A DNA stretch of 64,000 bases, from contig CAMPET010000038.1 of assembly GCA_946803715.1 (NCBI GenBank), positions 86,720 to 150,719 of the forward strand. Reading direction: 5' to 3'. The DNA is from Beroe ovata. Its lineage: Eukaryota > Ctenophora > Nuda > Beroida > Beroidae. This document shows positions 1 through 11,094 of this stretch, in pieces. The notes under the pieces are model-generated. The model saw only the letters and a program-made list of their open reading frames with translations. It was not told the DNA's origin and did no database searches. A program made the translations under genes and the position numbers. Each line of letters begins with the position of its first letter. Position 1 is the first letter of the stretch.

Positions 1-600
1 TGTGAGACCGATGGTGATGAATTTGATATTTTGCGTCCTTTTTGCCTTAGATCAAAAGCGACTGAAAATCGATAATAAACGCAAAATATCGATTTTGCCA
101 AAATCGCTAAAAAATCGACAATAATACGGTATTTGGAAATCGATAATTAAGCGATTCGTTATCGTTTATATTCGATTTCTTAAAATAGGAGAAATTCGGG
201 GGAAAACCCTGTTATTTTTCTGTTATAGGGAGGTAATAATCGATTTGAGTATAACTTAAAACCGGTTAAAATCGATTCTGCTAGAAGCGCCTAGAAAACG
301 ATTATTACCGGTATTTTTTCGGCAAAAGCGACACTGGAGCGATAATACCGCTCCAGCGTCGACTGTTGTCGACTCTAATCGTCGGAAAATCGATCCATAA
401 GTGGTGAGCAAAAAAAATATCGACAACAAGCGATTTTTTAGCGGTTCTGGATGCCCCCCAATAATAATCGTCGCCTAGGCGCTTCGGAATCGATTTTTTT
501 GAAAAAATCGTTTTTTTGTCGACAATTTATCGATTATAATCGGTTATTACAGTTCGATTTTCAATCGCCCTTGCCAACCATGTATCTCAGGAGTCGCTGG
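1..600. repeat. CGAT/TCGA-dense low-complexity DNA
   Basis: The tetramers CGAT and ATCG and the palindromes ATCGAT and GTCGAC recur roughly every 15-20 bases here, in an otherwise A/T-rich background, up to about 560. The spacing is irregular, so this is not a simple tandem array. No coding frame is supported. It could be a degenerate satellite or a dense cluster of ATCGAT-type binding sites; the sequence does not decide. Confidence 0.55.
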
Positions 601-1016
601 GCTCTAATCTGATGCAAGTGAAATCGAGAATGATAAATCAGAAAGCTGGTTCTATCCGGGTAGGTATTTGTACAGCTTTTTCCCAGGAGATGCTCCTTCA
701 TAAGTTACGGAGACTGCTTTCTTGGTCGAATAAATCGAATGTTAAACGCAGTTCACTTCATGATTATTGACCGGATGATTTAACAAAGACACTTAAAACA
801 AAATGTAGGAATAAGTTACAAATTCTAAAATATACAATCAACAATTCCTAAAACCTTTATGAACAACAAACAAATTATAGGGATAGATTTATTGAATAGC
901 ATAATAAATGCTACATATATTCAAAGAAGTTGAACTCAAAATATTGTTCTAAAAGGCTATTGCGGAGAAAGCGAACTAGGTTTTCAAATGTTCTAGGAAT
1001 GGGTAAGTCTTTGACA

Positions 1017-1187
1017 GTGTGTGTCTGTGTCAGTTCATGTGTATGTGTGTCTGACGACTGTGTCAGTTTGTGTGTGTGTGTGTGTGTGTGCGGTGTTTGT
1101 GTGACAGTGTGTCTGTAATCTGTGTGTCTGCACTCTGTATGTATGTGTGTGTGTATATGTGTGTGTGTGTGTCTGTGTGTGTGNGAT
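1017..1187. repeat. TG/CA microsatellite
   Basis: Imperfect TG dinucleotide repeat with GTCTG interruptions and one N at 1184. The short reading frames on both strands through it are products of the repeat. Confidence 0.9.
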
Positions 1188-1189
1188 TG

Positions 1190-3053
1190 GGAAGCAGACT
1201 TTAGAGTGACGGGGGGGCGTGAGAGTGAGGACTGGGAGAAAGTTCAGTGTTAAGTGCAAGGTGTAACTGGTATGAGAGTGAAGGGTGAAACAATTGAACA
1301 TTAAATTCTATTAAGGGGGCTGTGGGTGACGAATAGGCGGCCGGGTACGCTAAGTATTGACGTCAACGTCGCCAGAAAAATGAGCCTGCAACCGATATAA
1401 AATAGCTGAATTTGTAAACTCACCTATCATGGTACAACCAAATATTGAGCAGAGGTACTTAATATGACATCTACGATAACGAAGAAACGAATATTATATA
1501 TTCTCAAAACTTCGATTGTTCATGAGAGTTCCTCATTATGCCAAATAAGGTATGATACAAAAGACACCTACTCCTAGGTGTCTAACTTTCTATAATAGCA
1601 GTTGGTATCGACATTTGAGATCGATATCATAGGGATGAAAGCACCCAATCATCTTCTTCTATGAGAGTGATTAACCAGTCTTTATTTTCATAGCATTCAC
1701 CATCAACATGGACATAATAAGTAGTTATTCGACAAATCACTGACGAAAAACCACAGTCATCCTCATCTATGAGCGAAAATTGAAGGCAAAAGGGTCGCCA
1801 TGAATTTTGATAACTAATGTGTGGTTACCAATTTATTAGCTAATTAAGCGGTAAGTGGTAGCACGTTACATACTTGTGAAACCTTAACCGGAACCCTCGC
1901 AAGGCTCCATCCCATTAAACTCCAAAGAAATGCCTCTGGTCAGTGGTCAGTCGACTTCTCAGGGAGGGTGAGACGTCTTTTCACCATCCTGTTTTCAACT
2001 TGGACGGTTTTGCCTCACGAAATGGCTCGCCACTACTGCAACTGCTTGTCATGACATTCTGATATGCCCATGCTGAGAGGAAACAATACTTTCAACATTC
2101 CACCTTCATTCGAGTGCCCTGCATATCACTGTCATCTTGAACAGCTGACAATTGAGATACTATCGATATCATAATAGTACATAGCTGCTGTTTAAACAAG
2201 GAATACATTAACTGAGACTTACCACGCATACACTCATCATTAATGCTTGCTATAATAGACGATTTCACGGCCAAACTTTCTCTTACATTTAATTTGAAAG
2301 ACGCCGACAAGCTACGCAGTTTTTAATTATGAAACTCTATGAAGAACACACTTTTGCTATGAAACGTTGAGACTACTTTGATCAAAAACACTTTGATGTT
2401 TGATTTTTTGCGAAGCGGAATCATTTGTATTCCAAGTTTAACTATGCCTATTCATCTATCGCCTCTGCTATTAAACTCATAGCATACTTACTTCTAGGAG
2501 CATCACCTTTTATAGTTTCTTCGTTAAGTATATTTTGTAACTTCTTGAGTGGATATTTATTACGGTTTTTGTCATGAAAAAAGACGGGTATTACCACAGT
2601 CTGACGGTAGCACTTGATCAACTCACTAAGTTTGAACCGATGCTCAGCGATACAGCACCCTGGTCTACCTTCTTGAAGAGACAGACTCTCGCACCCAAAC
2701 ACCCAAATCGAGTTTCTAGCATGCAAATCAAGGTAACGCGTATGTGAACACATGGAAAAAAAGGCGGAAGGAAGGAAAAATAGACGCGCAATTGTTAGCA
2801 ATTGTAAGCAGTTTCACTGTAAAGTGCGCGTCTTTTTCTTTCCGTCCATTCTTCCTTCCATGATCGTTCCATGTGTACACATACCGGTAAGCCTCAGCTA
2901 GCCCCATCTATCAACATAATGATATGTTAAAAATTATAGAAATTTTTGAGCTGGAAACGGTGTAATTGTCAGGAAAAAGATGTGCCCCAAAGGAGGAAGC
3001 GATGGACTGCCCCTGCTAACGATTTACCAGGGTCACACCGGGGTTTAGATAAG
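1190..3053. other. Intergenic, no confident gene
   Basis: Nothing assignable to a family. On the minus strand, 2494-2700 reads as an open stretch ending at a strong GTAAGT donor, and a second open stretch near 2226-2316 also ends at GTAAGT. The frames do not join in phase with the acceptors I can see, so these may be exons of an unrecognised gene, pseudoexons or chance. Confidence 0.4.
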
Positions 3054-3777
3054 ATGGCAAAGCCGGCAACTCAGCCGGGTGGAAATGCTAAATGTAGTCC
3101 GCTCAAAGGAAAGGATTTAAAGAGATACTTGACGCGCATATCAAAGAAACCGGTCGTTTTGCAGTATGAAAAAAGTACACAGTCGTATCGAGTAAGTGAG
3201 TTGGATTAATCAGTGTACATGTGGTCACTGGTCAATGTATTGTCATAGTGTATTAGTATAGTATGTGTTGAAGAAATACCATTTGATGATGATACTCGAA
3301 TAGGTACAAAACAGAGAGGAAGCACTCCCTCCGAGTAATGCATTCGAGCGCACAACAACCACCAATTCTAAATGTGTACAACAGTCAGACAAGCAGAATA
3401 AGTATCAGGTAAACACAAAACACACGTGGTGGTATACAGACGACTTGTTGTCAGATGCCAAGTGTGACAGGCAGTCCCCTGTGACAGGCAGTCCCCTGTG
3501 ACAGGCAGTCCACTGTGACAGGCAGTCCCCTGTGACAGGCAGTCCACTGTGACAGGCAGTCCCCTGTGACAGGCAGTCCACTGTGACAGGCAGTCCCATG
3601 TGACAGGGAGTCCCCTGTGACAGGGAGTCCACTGCGACAGGCAGTCCCCTGTGACAGGCAGTCCACTGTGACAGGCAGTCCACTGTGACAGGCAGTCCAC
3701 TGTGAATCTATACTCCCCCTGCCAGGTATCTCATTCCCTGCCTCACATTGCATTCCATAATGGTGGAAGCATGGTAC

Positions 3778-3829
<52 letters not shown>

Positions 3830-4299
3830 AGGAGACAATTTCCACAGAAAGAACAGATATCAACTCCAGCATGTGGCACAGGAACTTACTCTACAGAACC
3901 TCATTACTTTCCAACAGCAGGTAACATAATGCAGGTCAAATAACTGACTGCCAGAGCAATATAACAGATGAAGATCGATGACCGAGTATATAATTATACA
4001 ACTTAAATTATACCAGCTCCTTCTTGTTCTAAGAAGTTGAGCACTGTTTTGGCGAGATTTTTCTATTAATCCAGTACAACTTAAATAAAATTCCCCTCAC
4101 CACACAGGGCTGCTCGGTTGACGGTCGTTACCCTGGCGACAAGCACCCATGTAGCACGTACAAACACCCGTACGTCACGGACGAAATGTACGAGCGGATC
4201 ACCACGTGGGTTCGGAACGTGAATGTGAGCGTCGACTGGGCTAGCGTCGTGCACAAGGCGTTCAATGAGGTCGTCAGTTATGAGGAGACATTGAAATGA
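3054..4299 (+). CDS. Unrecognised 4-exon gene with an Asn homopolymer (209 aa)
   Basis: I do not recognise this protein. Four exons join in phase 0 throughout: 3054-3191, 3304-3408, 3726-3920 and 4108-4299, each bounded by GT-AG (donors GTAAGT, GTAAAC, GTAACA). The first ATG (3054) is in a frame that is open upstream to about 2946 without another ATG, so it is the natural start. The N-terminal part is basic and Lys-rich, the middle is polar, and exon 3 contains 16 consecutive Asn encoded by an AAC repeat at 3779-3829. The most protein-like section is the last exon, with DGRYPGDKHPCSTYKHPYVT followed by a predicted helix, ending EETLK. No signal peptide or membrane segment is visible. Intron 2 is filled by an 18-bp minisatellite. 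The consistent phase makes the structure fairly secure; the function is unknown. Confidence 0.6.
3466..3708 (+). repeat. 18-bp minisatellite in intron 2 of the preceding gene
   Basis: About 13 copies of an 18-bp unit of the form GTGACAGGCAGTCCmCT, with m alternating between A and C. It produces overlapping spurious reading frames on the minus strand, rich in CLSQ and TACH. Confidence 0.93.
3779..3829 (+). repeat. (AAC)n trinucleotide repeat, coding
   Basis: About 16 AAC triplets read in frame as polyasparagine in exon 3 of the 3054-4299 gene. This makes it a likely length polymorphism in the protein. Confidence 0.85.
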
Positions 4300-4680
4300 T
4301 GCGCACTCTCACTTCACAATGGATTTCAATTTGACAGATTTGTACACGAAATGACTGCCGATATTTGAAGAGAGACAAAATCATATTCAGGTTGAACAGT
4401 ACAATTCATATACATTAACTGTCACTTGAATACTGAAAACAACCAACTATAGTCACAGTTCATGCTGGATGAATAAGGCAAAGGACAACGCCGTCTTTCA
4501 TTCTGAGTGGTAGTTCAATCACGCCAAATCACGACGAAGCTATCTATAATGAAATCGTACACAATTAATCAAATCGCATACGAATGGTATAGGTATTTTT
4601 GCGTGCTGTAACTGTACCAGCTAAAGAATTCACTGTCTACAAGAGAGTCTTTATACCTCCTCAACAGAAACAGTTACTTA
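4300..4680. other. Convergent intergenic gap
   Basis: Shared 3' flank between the unknown plus-strand gene and RER1 on the minus strand. No further feature seen. Confidence 0.6.
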
Positions 4681-6178
4681 CTACATAGGTATAAGTTTAG
4701 ATTCGTCTAGTGGTTCCATATCCAGCGGCGTTACAGTGGGTGTCATTGCGTCCATCTCCACCGACTTGTTGGAATCTGAAATAACTTTATTTATTTGCAA
4801 CAGGAAGGCACCAAAAATCCCCATCAATCGGTAATAGATCAGATGAGTGAGATATTTGATGATCGTATCATAAAGTAATTGAATTAGCTTTCGTACCCTA
4901 AAATCTAAGAAACTTCTGGTTTACCCTTATATTTAGTCTTCCCATGCGTAAAGGGCAGATATCTGTACTTTATCATGTGCTGAAATTAGAGTTAAATTAC
5001 TGTATTATATTGTTAAAATCGTTTTCGTGTTTCCTGTGACGTCGACACTTGATAGCGGAAATTTTGTAACTGTGCGCCGCGCGCGTCTCAATCTAGGATT
5101 TGTAAAATTGTTCATCACGCAAAAAAAGCGTATGTCGTTCGCGTTCGAAAAATTTTGCCACAACATGTCACACTGCGCGTCGTTTATTCACTTGCCTTGA
5201 TTTGCCGCTTCATCGTCAGGAAGAAGAGCATGAAGAAATACATGACTAATATCGGCCAGAATACAGGAACATTAAAACAGTCGAAGAACGTCGTGAAGAT
5301 CGCTACCAATGTCGATATCACCGTCTGCTCCCTGAGTTAATTTCTCATGTGATACTGTGTGAGGGTTAAGCAGGCAGGGAGGGAAATAGATTTGGATCGA
5401 TATCTCATAAGCTCACCAGAACTTGAACTCGGGTAAACGTCGAATGAAGGGACGAAACTCCTCGTTATTGCTAGTGGGTAATGAGGGGCCGTCTTCCTCT
5501 GTGAAATCAGGGATGACGGTATATACTGAACTCTATCTACAAATTTAACATATCGATCGATGAGGCATTTCCACTTTAAACTCTCTTCCACAAGACAAGT
5601 AATACCTAACAAAGACAAACCTAGTGACTCAGCCATTTCGAAGGAAGGATCTATCTTAGGGGAGAGGAACGCAATGAAGAGATTCAGATGGAAGATAGCT
5701 AGAGCATAGCACGATATGTACCATCCCTGAAAATGTAGTTTTGACATATCAGCAAGATTCTATGCCATAAATTGACATGATTAAGTTCCATGCGTCTACA
5801 TGATAATTTTTTGATCTTATTGAGAAAGGATTACAAATTCATCATGGATGATTGCGAAGGACGGTTTACAAATCTTCCGCTTGGGCTTTGCTCTAATCAG
5901 AATCTATAGCATGATTAGTGATTACATCTCGTATTAACTGTACAATCCGAAGTTCCCTACCTCGAGCATTAATATCCTGTAAGCGAAGTAGAAGACAAGA
6001 CCACACACAAACAGCCATCTTGGAACAAGATATGGGACAGCATTGTCCAGAAACTTCTGATACCGCTGAAAAATAACAACACATGAATAATGTCTGCCTC
6101 ACTTCATAATGTTAACAAATCGAATTCCTCAATCATGAAGAATGTTACCTGTTTGAAAGCTATCAAAATGCTGTCCAT
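4681..6178 (-). CDS. RER1: RER1, Golgi-to-ER retrieval receptor (202 aa)
   Basis: RER1 is a four-pass membrane protein of the early Golgi that returns ER proteins and unassembled subunits in COPI vesicles. The minus-strand exons are 6149-6178, 5961-6065, 5621-5726, 5417-5498, 5196-5331, 4925-4979 and 4681-4775, and all phases match. Diagnostic family strings are [65 protein letters not shown] and [14 protein letters not shown]. Length is close to the usual ~196 aa. The intron 5195-4980 begins with GC (AAG|GCAAGT), a GC-AG intron. The acidic tail in the last exon (ending LDESKLIPM) rests on a phase-correct splice at GGTAAAC; if that site is not used the protein would instead end KGKPEVS at 4905. 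The start is the only in-frame ATG near the family N-terminus. Confidence 0.95.
4980..5195 (-). other. GC-AG intron in RER1
   Basis: The coding string RQIK is followed on the minus strand by GCAAGT where GT is expected, and the family sequence resumes with HMIKYRY after a TTTCAG acceptor at 4980-4982. GC donors with otherwise strong U1 complementarity are a known minor class. A sequencing error in one base is the alternative. Confidence 0.8.
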
Positions 6179-6298
6179 TGCCTTTTCCTTAATATCCCTA
6201 AACGAGTAATGTTGGTATTGGAGAGTAATGTTGGAAATGAAATAATAATGTTGGTCGTAGAGAATGGTATTCTTGGGGAGGGGAACCAAATGATTTTA

Positions 6299-6370
6299 AT
6301 CACGTGACAGCGATTGTTATTGGTTGTACTCATATTCTCATTGGTCAATTGCTGTCACCTGACTGAATTA
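6299..6370 (-). promoter_or_regulatory. Probable RER1 promoter (CCAAT boxes, E-box)
   Basis: About 120-190 bp upstream of the RER1 ATG there are two CCAAT boxes on the RER1 strand (seen as ATTGGT on the plus strand near 6318 and 6341) and a TCACGTGA palindrome at 6299-6307. No TATA box is evident. Assignment to RER1 is by position only. Confidence 0.4.
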
Positions 6371-7420
6371 ATTTGGGACCTCCAATGGGGGGTCCCCCAT
6401 GAATATCATTGTCTATGAAATAATGTGAAAACCAAAAAGGAGGTGAAATCCAAAACCAAATAACACCAATTATACATTAACCAACACTGTCATCAACTTT
6501 TTATTCAAAGCAAATTGTAGCTCTGTGGAGAAATCTGTCATTCAAATAGACAGTCGTCACACTGCACACATACATTTCTATCAATTATTGGATTATTGAT
6601 GAGGGTAGGTAGTATTTTCAAATATCAGATTTCATCGTAAGTTTTCAGGTCATTCACGTCTTTCACTGGTATTGCCTTCAGTTTTTGTGATTAAAAATTT
6701 TCAATTGTAATGGTTGGTTAATGGTTCTGGTGTACAGTGTACACCATAACCAGCGTACACCATAACCAACAGTGCAATGAATATATTGCCACTTCACTGT
6801 CAATATGTCGTTCACGCTCGTTGGAAATTGGAAATTGAAGCTCAAGAGCTAGTCGATTGGCAGTAAGAGCCAGATCAAATTGAGTAACATATTGACAATT
6901 CATTACAATCTTGGGGTTGTAATGGTGGATGAGTTTGGTGGAATATTTAGCAATTGTATCCTTGAGTCATTAGCATGCACCTGAAAATCTATTGGCTCGA
7001 AATTTGATTCTATTTGCCTTCAAAAACTACTGAAATATGCACTTGCCACTGGGAATGTTAAGCTTCAATAATTTTACTCCACTCCTCCTCTAACCATCAC
7101 AATAGTCAAAATACCTGTCTTTCATCACTATGGAGTTTCATGAAAAACTCTTGATACAGAAAGTATTGAAACCAGATGGGTAGAACTTTCCATGGCTTAT
7201 CACAGCAAGGGGAATTAACCTTAGATTGTTCTTGCCCAGAATTCTTATGATATCACTAGACATCAGTACATACAATTACTGATTTTTACATAGTTTAAGT
7301 GTCACAGTAATACAAGAGATTATCCTTGTATGCTGTCAGCTGCCTTTCTAGCAATTTGCTATTTAGCAAAGTGCCCCTCCAACCGAGAATGAACGACCCT
7401 TTTCCAAACACTCCACCCTG
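6371..7420. other. Intergenic, nothing assignable
   Basis: A/T-rich with no supported exon. Around 6720-6770 a short direct repeat of GTACACCATAACCA occurs. Confidence 0.5.
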
Positions 7421-7423
7421 GCA

Positions 7424-7860
7424 TTGGTTGTAAGTGGGGTCCTTCAATGTTCAGACCTCAGACCATTCCTCCTCCACATCAACATCAACGAACTTCACTC
7501 GCCACATCACCTTCTGCCAAGGTATCTCATACTGGGATTGAAGAAACTTGGCCTCATGTCCCTTCAGCGACGAAGAGAGGGCTACATCATCCTCCACATG
7601 ACGAAAATCTGGCAGTGCTTTGCACCTAATAAGTGGGGTTATATTCAAGAGTCACATGAGACTAGGGAGTCGCTGCAAGATCCCCTTGTAAGCAAAAAGT
7701 CATCTGCCCAGATCAAGTCAATATATGATCGATCTTTTGCTGTACAGAGACCATGACTTTGGAACGTAACCACAGAGAAATAAAAATTGCACCAATTTGA
7801 ATTCAAGTTTAAGCTGACACTCCACCTCATGCATAGCATTCCTGCCTACCTCCAGTTCTG
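7424..7860 (+). mobile_element. Decayed LINE reverse-transcriptase tail (relic 1)
   Basis: The conceptual translation contains LKKLGLMSLQRRREGYIILH and KIWQCFAPN, and after a stop KSIYDRSFAVQRP. These match the end of the reverse-transcriptase ORF of many non-LTR elements (RL..L.SL..RR..Y...Y.WKI..G, then FSVR.P.LWN.LP). The reading is broken by stops and frame changes, so this is a dead copy. The 5' end and the clade cannot be set from this fragment. Confidence 0.6.
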
Positions 7861-7899
7861 GAGTATACTATGCCTAACTGGCATTACTAATCCTATTGC

Positions 7900-8142
7900 T
7901 ATTACTAGTCCATAAGTGTTTAAATGGTCGGAGACCAGATTATCTGATGGATAAGTTTAAATATGCTGATTATTATCACTCAATTCATTTACATGAGCCT
8001 AGGCACTAGGGTGTTTTCAAATTATGGTGAATGCTCATTTCAAAAGTTTGATCCATCTCTTTGGAATGATCTGCCATCAGAACTCAAGAGCTGTTCTACT
8101 ATTGCTATATTAAAATCAGCTCTTAAAACACACTTTTGACAA
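7900..8142 (+). mobile_element. Decayed LINE reverse-transcriptase tail (relic 2)
   Basis: Reads LVHKCLNGRRPDYLMDKF, then after one stop and a frame change SNYGECSF, DPSLWNDLPSELKSC and LKSALKTHF before a stop. This is the typical C-terminus of non-LTR retrotransposon polymerases of the CR1/L2 sort (P.YL, then LWN.LP..LR, then FK..LKT.LF). It differs from relic 1 and is probably a second insertion. Confidence 0.7.
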
Positions 8143-9640
8143 TTGATTTGCTTTCAAATTATAGTGCAAATTTTTACCTATCTGTATATTAAGTTTGATA
8201 TTGACTGACAGTGCTTTCTATTTAAAATTCTGATTTTCATAAATCTATCCTTTTCATCTATCTATTGAGAATGCAACATTCACTGTCAAAGCTATGTTTT
8301 ATTATGTTTTTTGTGGTACAGCTGTGCATTAAATTAAGTTGATGTGCCACTATAATATAAAATTTTTAATAATTATAATTATACTATGTCTAACTAAAAC
8401 TCAATATTGGATTAGAGGATGGGCGGTCTACAAGAGGAGGTCTCCAAGGAAAGGCATGAGGTTAGGTTACACAATCTGTCAACAGAAGATCATAAGTAGA
8501 TAATAGCAACTAACTGCTTTGCACTGTAATAATAAAAAGAACAAAATAATGGTAGGTGAAAAGAGCCAATTTGTTTCTGCAAGGCACACCAGAAGTGATG
8601 ACACAGTAGAAGCTCTGTAAAGTATATCATTATTAAAATCTAGTTTATTTACAGGTTGCCTACAATTAAATGCACAAATTAGTAACCAAGTGTTGATCCC
8701 AAATAAATAACATCAAAATCCTAAAAATTTAAATATAAATCTGAAATCGCAACATTTAATAAATGCAAAGTTTAGAACATGTCCTGCATTGACTCACTAT
8801 TAAAGGAGGAAATGCCTATGTTGGCAAGGAAGTGATTTATTTTGACCAGAAGACCAATTTAAACAGCAAAGAGCGATTTAATTTGACTATCATGAAACTT
8901 CCCATAACGGAAGCACTTGTCAAGGATCAAAGTGAGTCAGCAGTGTTATTAGAAAACTAGAAAACCTGCCAAGTGGACGTGATACACTACCCATTGGAAA
9001 TAACAACAGGACGTTGCTGTCGAAGGACAGCTAAACATGACCTGTCATCAAAATCCAACATACTTATTTGAACCAATGATTTTATCAAGGAGCACTTGAT
9101 CACAATTCAGCCATTTCTTCGAATAAGCATGGAAAATGGTGCTTGCCCGGTTGTCTGACTTTTTTTAATCGTTTCAATTTGCGTAGCGGATTGTTATTGA
9201 AAATGACATCGTACTCTACCATGAGTTGAGAAGAATAACTGCAGAGCAGAAGCAACAACTGTCAACTCAAGAGAGATTTGACCAATGCTCGAATCAGAAC
9301 CTACTTGCATTCATTCCATCAACGAAAACTAAAACGTAATCAAAGCAGTATCACCGAAAATGAGCTCCCAGTTCACTAGTACAGTAGTAGCACATGTCCA
9401 TGGCAACGTGCTCTTTAACTTCAAAATCAGCACACGCATTTAGTGAAGGACATAAGGAAAGACATACAAACAAACAACCAAATTAGATATCTTTGGTTTT
9501 CCTACCCTAACTTGCAACTGATACGGGAAGTTACTGCATTATGTTGTTACGGTAAAACAATTATATATTTTAGATTACAAAACCAATTTTTCGTGGAATA
9601 CAAGCATAGCAGCAAATTGCCTAATCCAAAATTATATCAC
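8143..9640. other. Intergenic, A/T-rich, no feature found
   Basis: No exon, RNA gene or clear repeat structure recognised between the LINE relics and the CGCG-rich duplication. Confidence 0.5.
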
Positions 9641-10252
9641 TAGATTCACTTTCAGAATTCAAATGCTCTGAATTTGACGCAAATGATTCGCTTCTGATTG
9701 CAGGGTTTTTCCTTACCGTCGGCGCCGCGTAATAGTAAATCCTCCCCAGGCATCTGGTGGCCCGATGAAGGTAAAAATAATTTATGATTTTATAACAACG
9801 ACTACGACATGCATCTGAGCAAAATTTATTTGATTTTTTGTTTGCGCGCGCGGCTCCGTGACCAATATACTCCACCGCGCGCTGCACTGCGCGTTTCTGT
9901 GGTTTTCGTACATGATTTTCAGATCACCCAGCATGAATATAAGGGGCGCGCGCGCAACGCGTGTACACAAGTTTAAACTTGTGCAGTGTACAAAAAATTT
10001 CTTCAATCAAAGCGAATTTTAAACAATCGAATAATTCTGTGCATGCGCGTGCGCCGCGCGCCGGGCCGCGCTAAACACTTCAAATACAAAATGAAGCTAT
10101 GAAATTTTAAACTGTTGCGACAGCAGAGCTCAGCGTGGCCAGTTGCAGTTACGCAACATGTATTGTTTCTGTCGGTACCAAGCCGCGCACATTCGCACAA
10201 TTACATTTGCAAAATCGCAGAATAATTGTCGTGTCTAATCTTGTGCACATTG
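9641..10252 (+). repeat. CGCG-rich tandem duplication, copy A
   Basis: Begins TAGATTCACTTTCAGAATTC and ends near TGTGCACATT. It is related along most of its length to copy B at 10336-10873. Shared blocks include GGCGCCGCG, TTATAACAACGACTACGAC, GCGCGCGCGGCTCCGTGAC, AACTGTTGCGACAGCAGAGC and AAAATCGCAGAATAATT. It has indels relative to copy B and no convincing coding frame. Confidence 0.85.
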
Positions 10253-10335
10253 AAGTTTTCAAAGTTTGTAATGGAGTGTCTAGTTTGAGTGGNTTAAAAC
10301 TATCTGAATCTTTTTTGTACTTCTCGAGTAATATC

Positions 10336-10873
10336 TAGATTCACTTTCAGAATTCAAATGCGCTGAATTTGACAAATTATTCATTTTTGATTCATGATTG
10401 CAGGTTTTTCCTTAACGTCGGCGCCGCGCAATAGTAAATCCTTGCCATGGGCATCTGATGGCCCGGTGAAGGTAAAAATAATTTATGATTTTATAACAAC
10501 GACTACGACATCTGAGCAAAATTTAATTGAATTTTTGTTTGCGCGCGCGGCTCCGTGACTCAAATGCTCAGTGGTTTTTACGACTTTTCAAATCACCGAG
10601 TAAATAAGGCCAGGGACGCGCAACGTGTGTACGCGTTTTTCTTAATCAAAACAAAGTTTAAACAATCGAATAATTTTGTGCGCGCGCGCTAAACACTTCA
10701 AATACAAAATGAAGCTATAAAATTTTCAACTGTTGCGACAGCAGAGCTTAGCGTGGTCAGTCACGCAACATGTGTACATGCACTGTTTTTTTCTGTACCA
10801 TGCCGCGCCCATTCGCACAATTCCAGTTGCAAAATCGCAGAATAATTTTGTCGTGTCTAATTTCATGCACATT
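10336..10873 (+). repeat. CGCG-rich tandem duplication, copy B
   Basis: Second, shorter copy of the unit at 9641-10252, in the same orientation, starting with the same TAGATTCACTTTCAGAATTC and lacking several internal segments. It lies directly upstream of the ankyrin-kinase ORF. The GCGCGC...CTCCGTG...GACTTTTCA...GGGGCGC core also resembles the foldback near 47.3-47.6 kb, suggesting a dispersed repeat family. Confidence 0.85.
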
Positions 10874-11094
10874 TCTACAGGAAATTTGCACATTTTCTCT
10901 GACTGTGCACATGTAATTATGTTTTGTTTAGGACATCTAGACTGTGGGGTATCTAGACTGGGGGAATCTCTTCCCTTTGATAACTCTTGAAAGGTTTCCT
11001 CTTTCATCTTGTTGGGAAGGGATTCCAAATAGGGAAATGTAGAGAGTTTGTAATTTTGATAAATTATGAGATATTAAATTGTCAAATTTAGGGG

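Noticed and set aside
2226-2700. Two minus-strand open segments ending at GTAAGT; a TIR-like reading was considered
   Set aside because: The phases do not match at the available acceptors and the similarity to TIR domains was too weak.
3368-3879. Overlapping minus-strand frames of 92-142 codons rich in Cys, His and Thr
   Set aside because: All come from an 18-bp minisatellite and an AAC repeat read in several frames.
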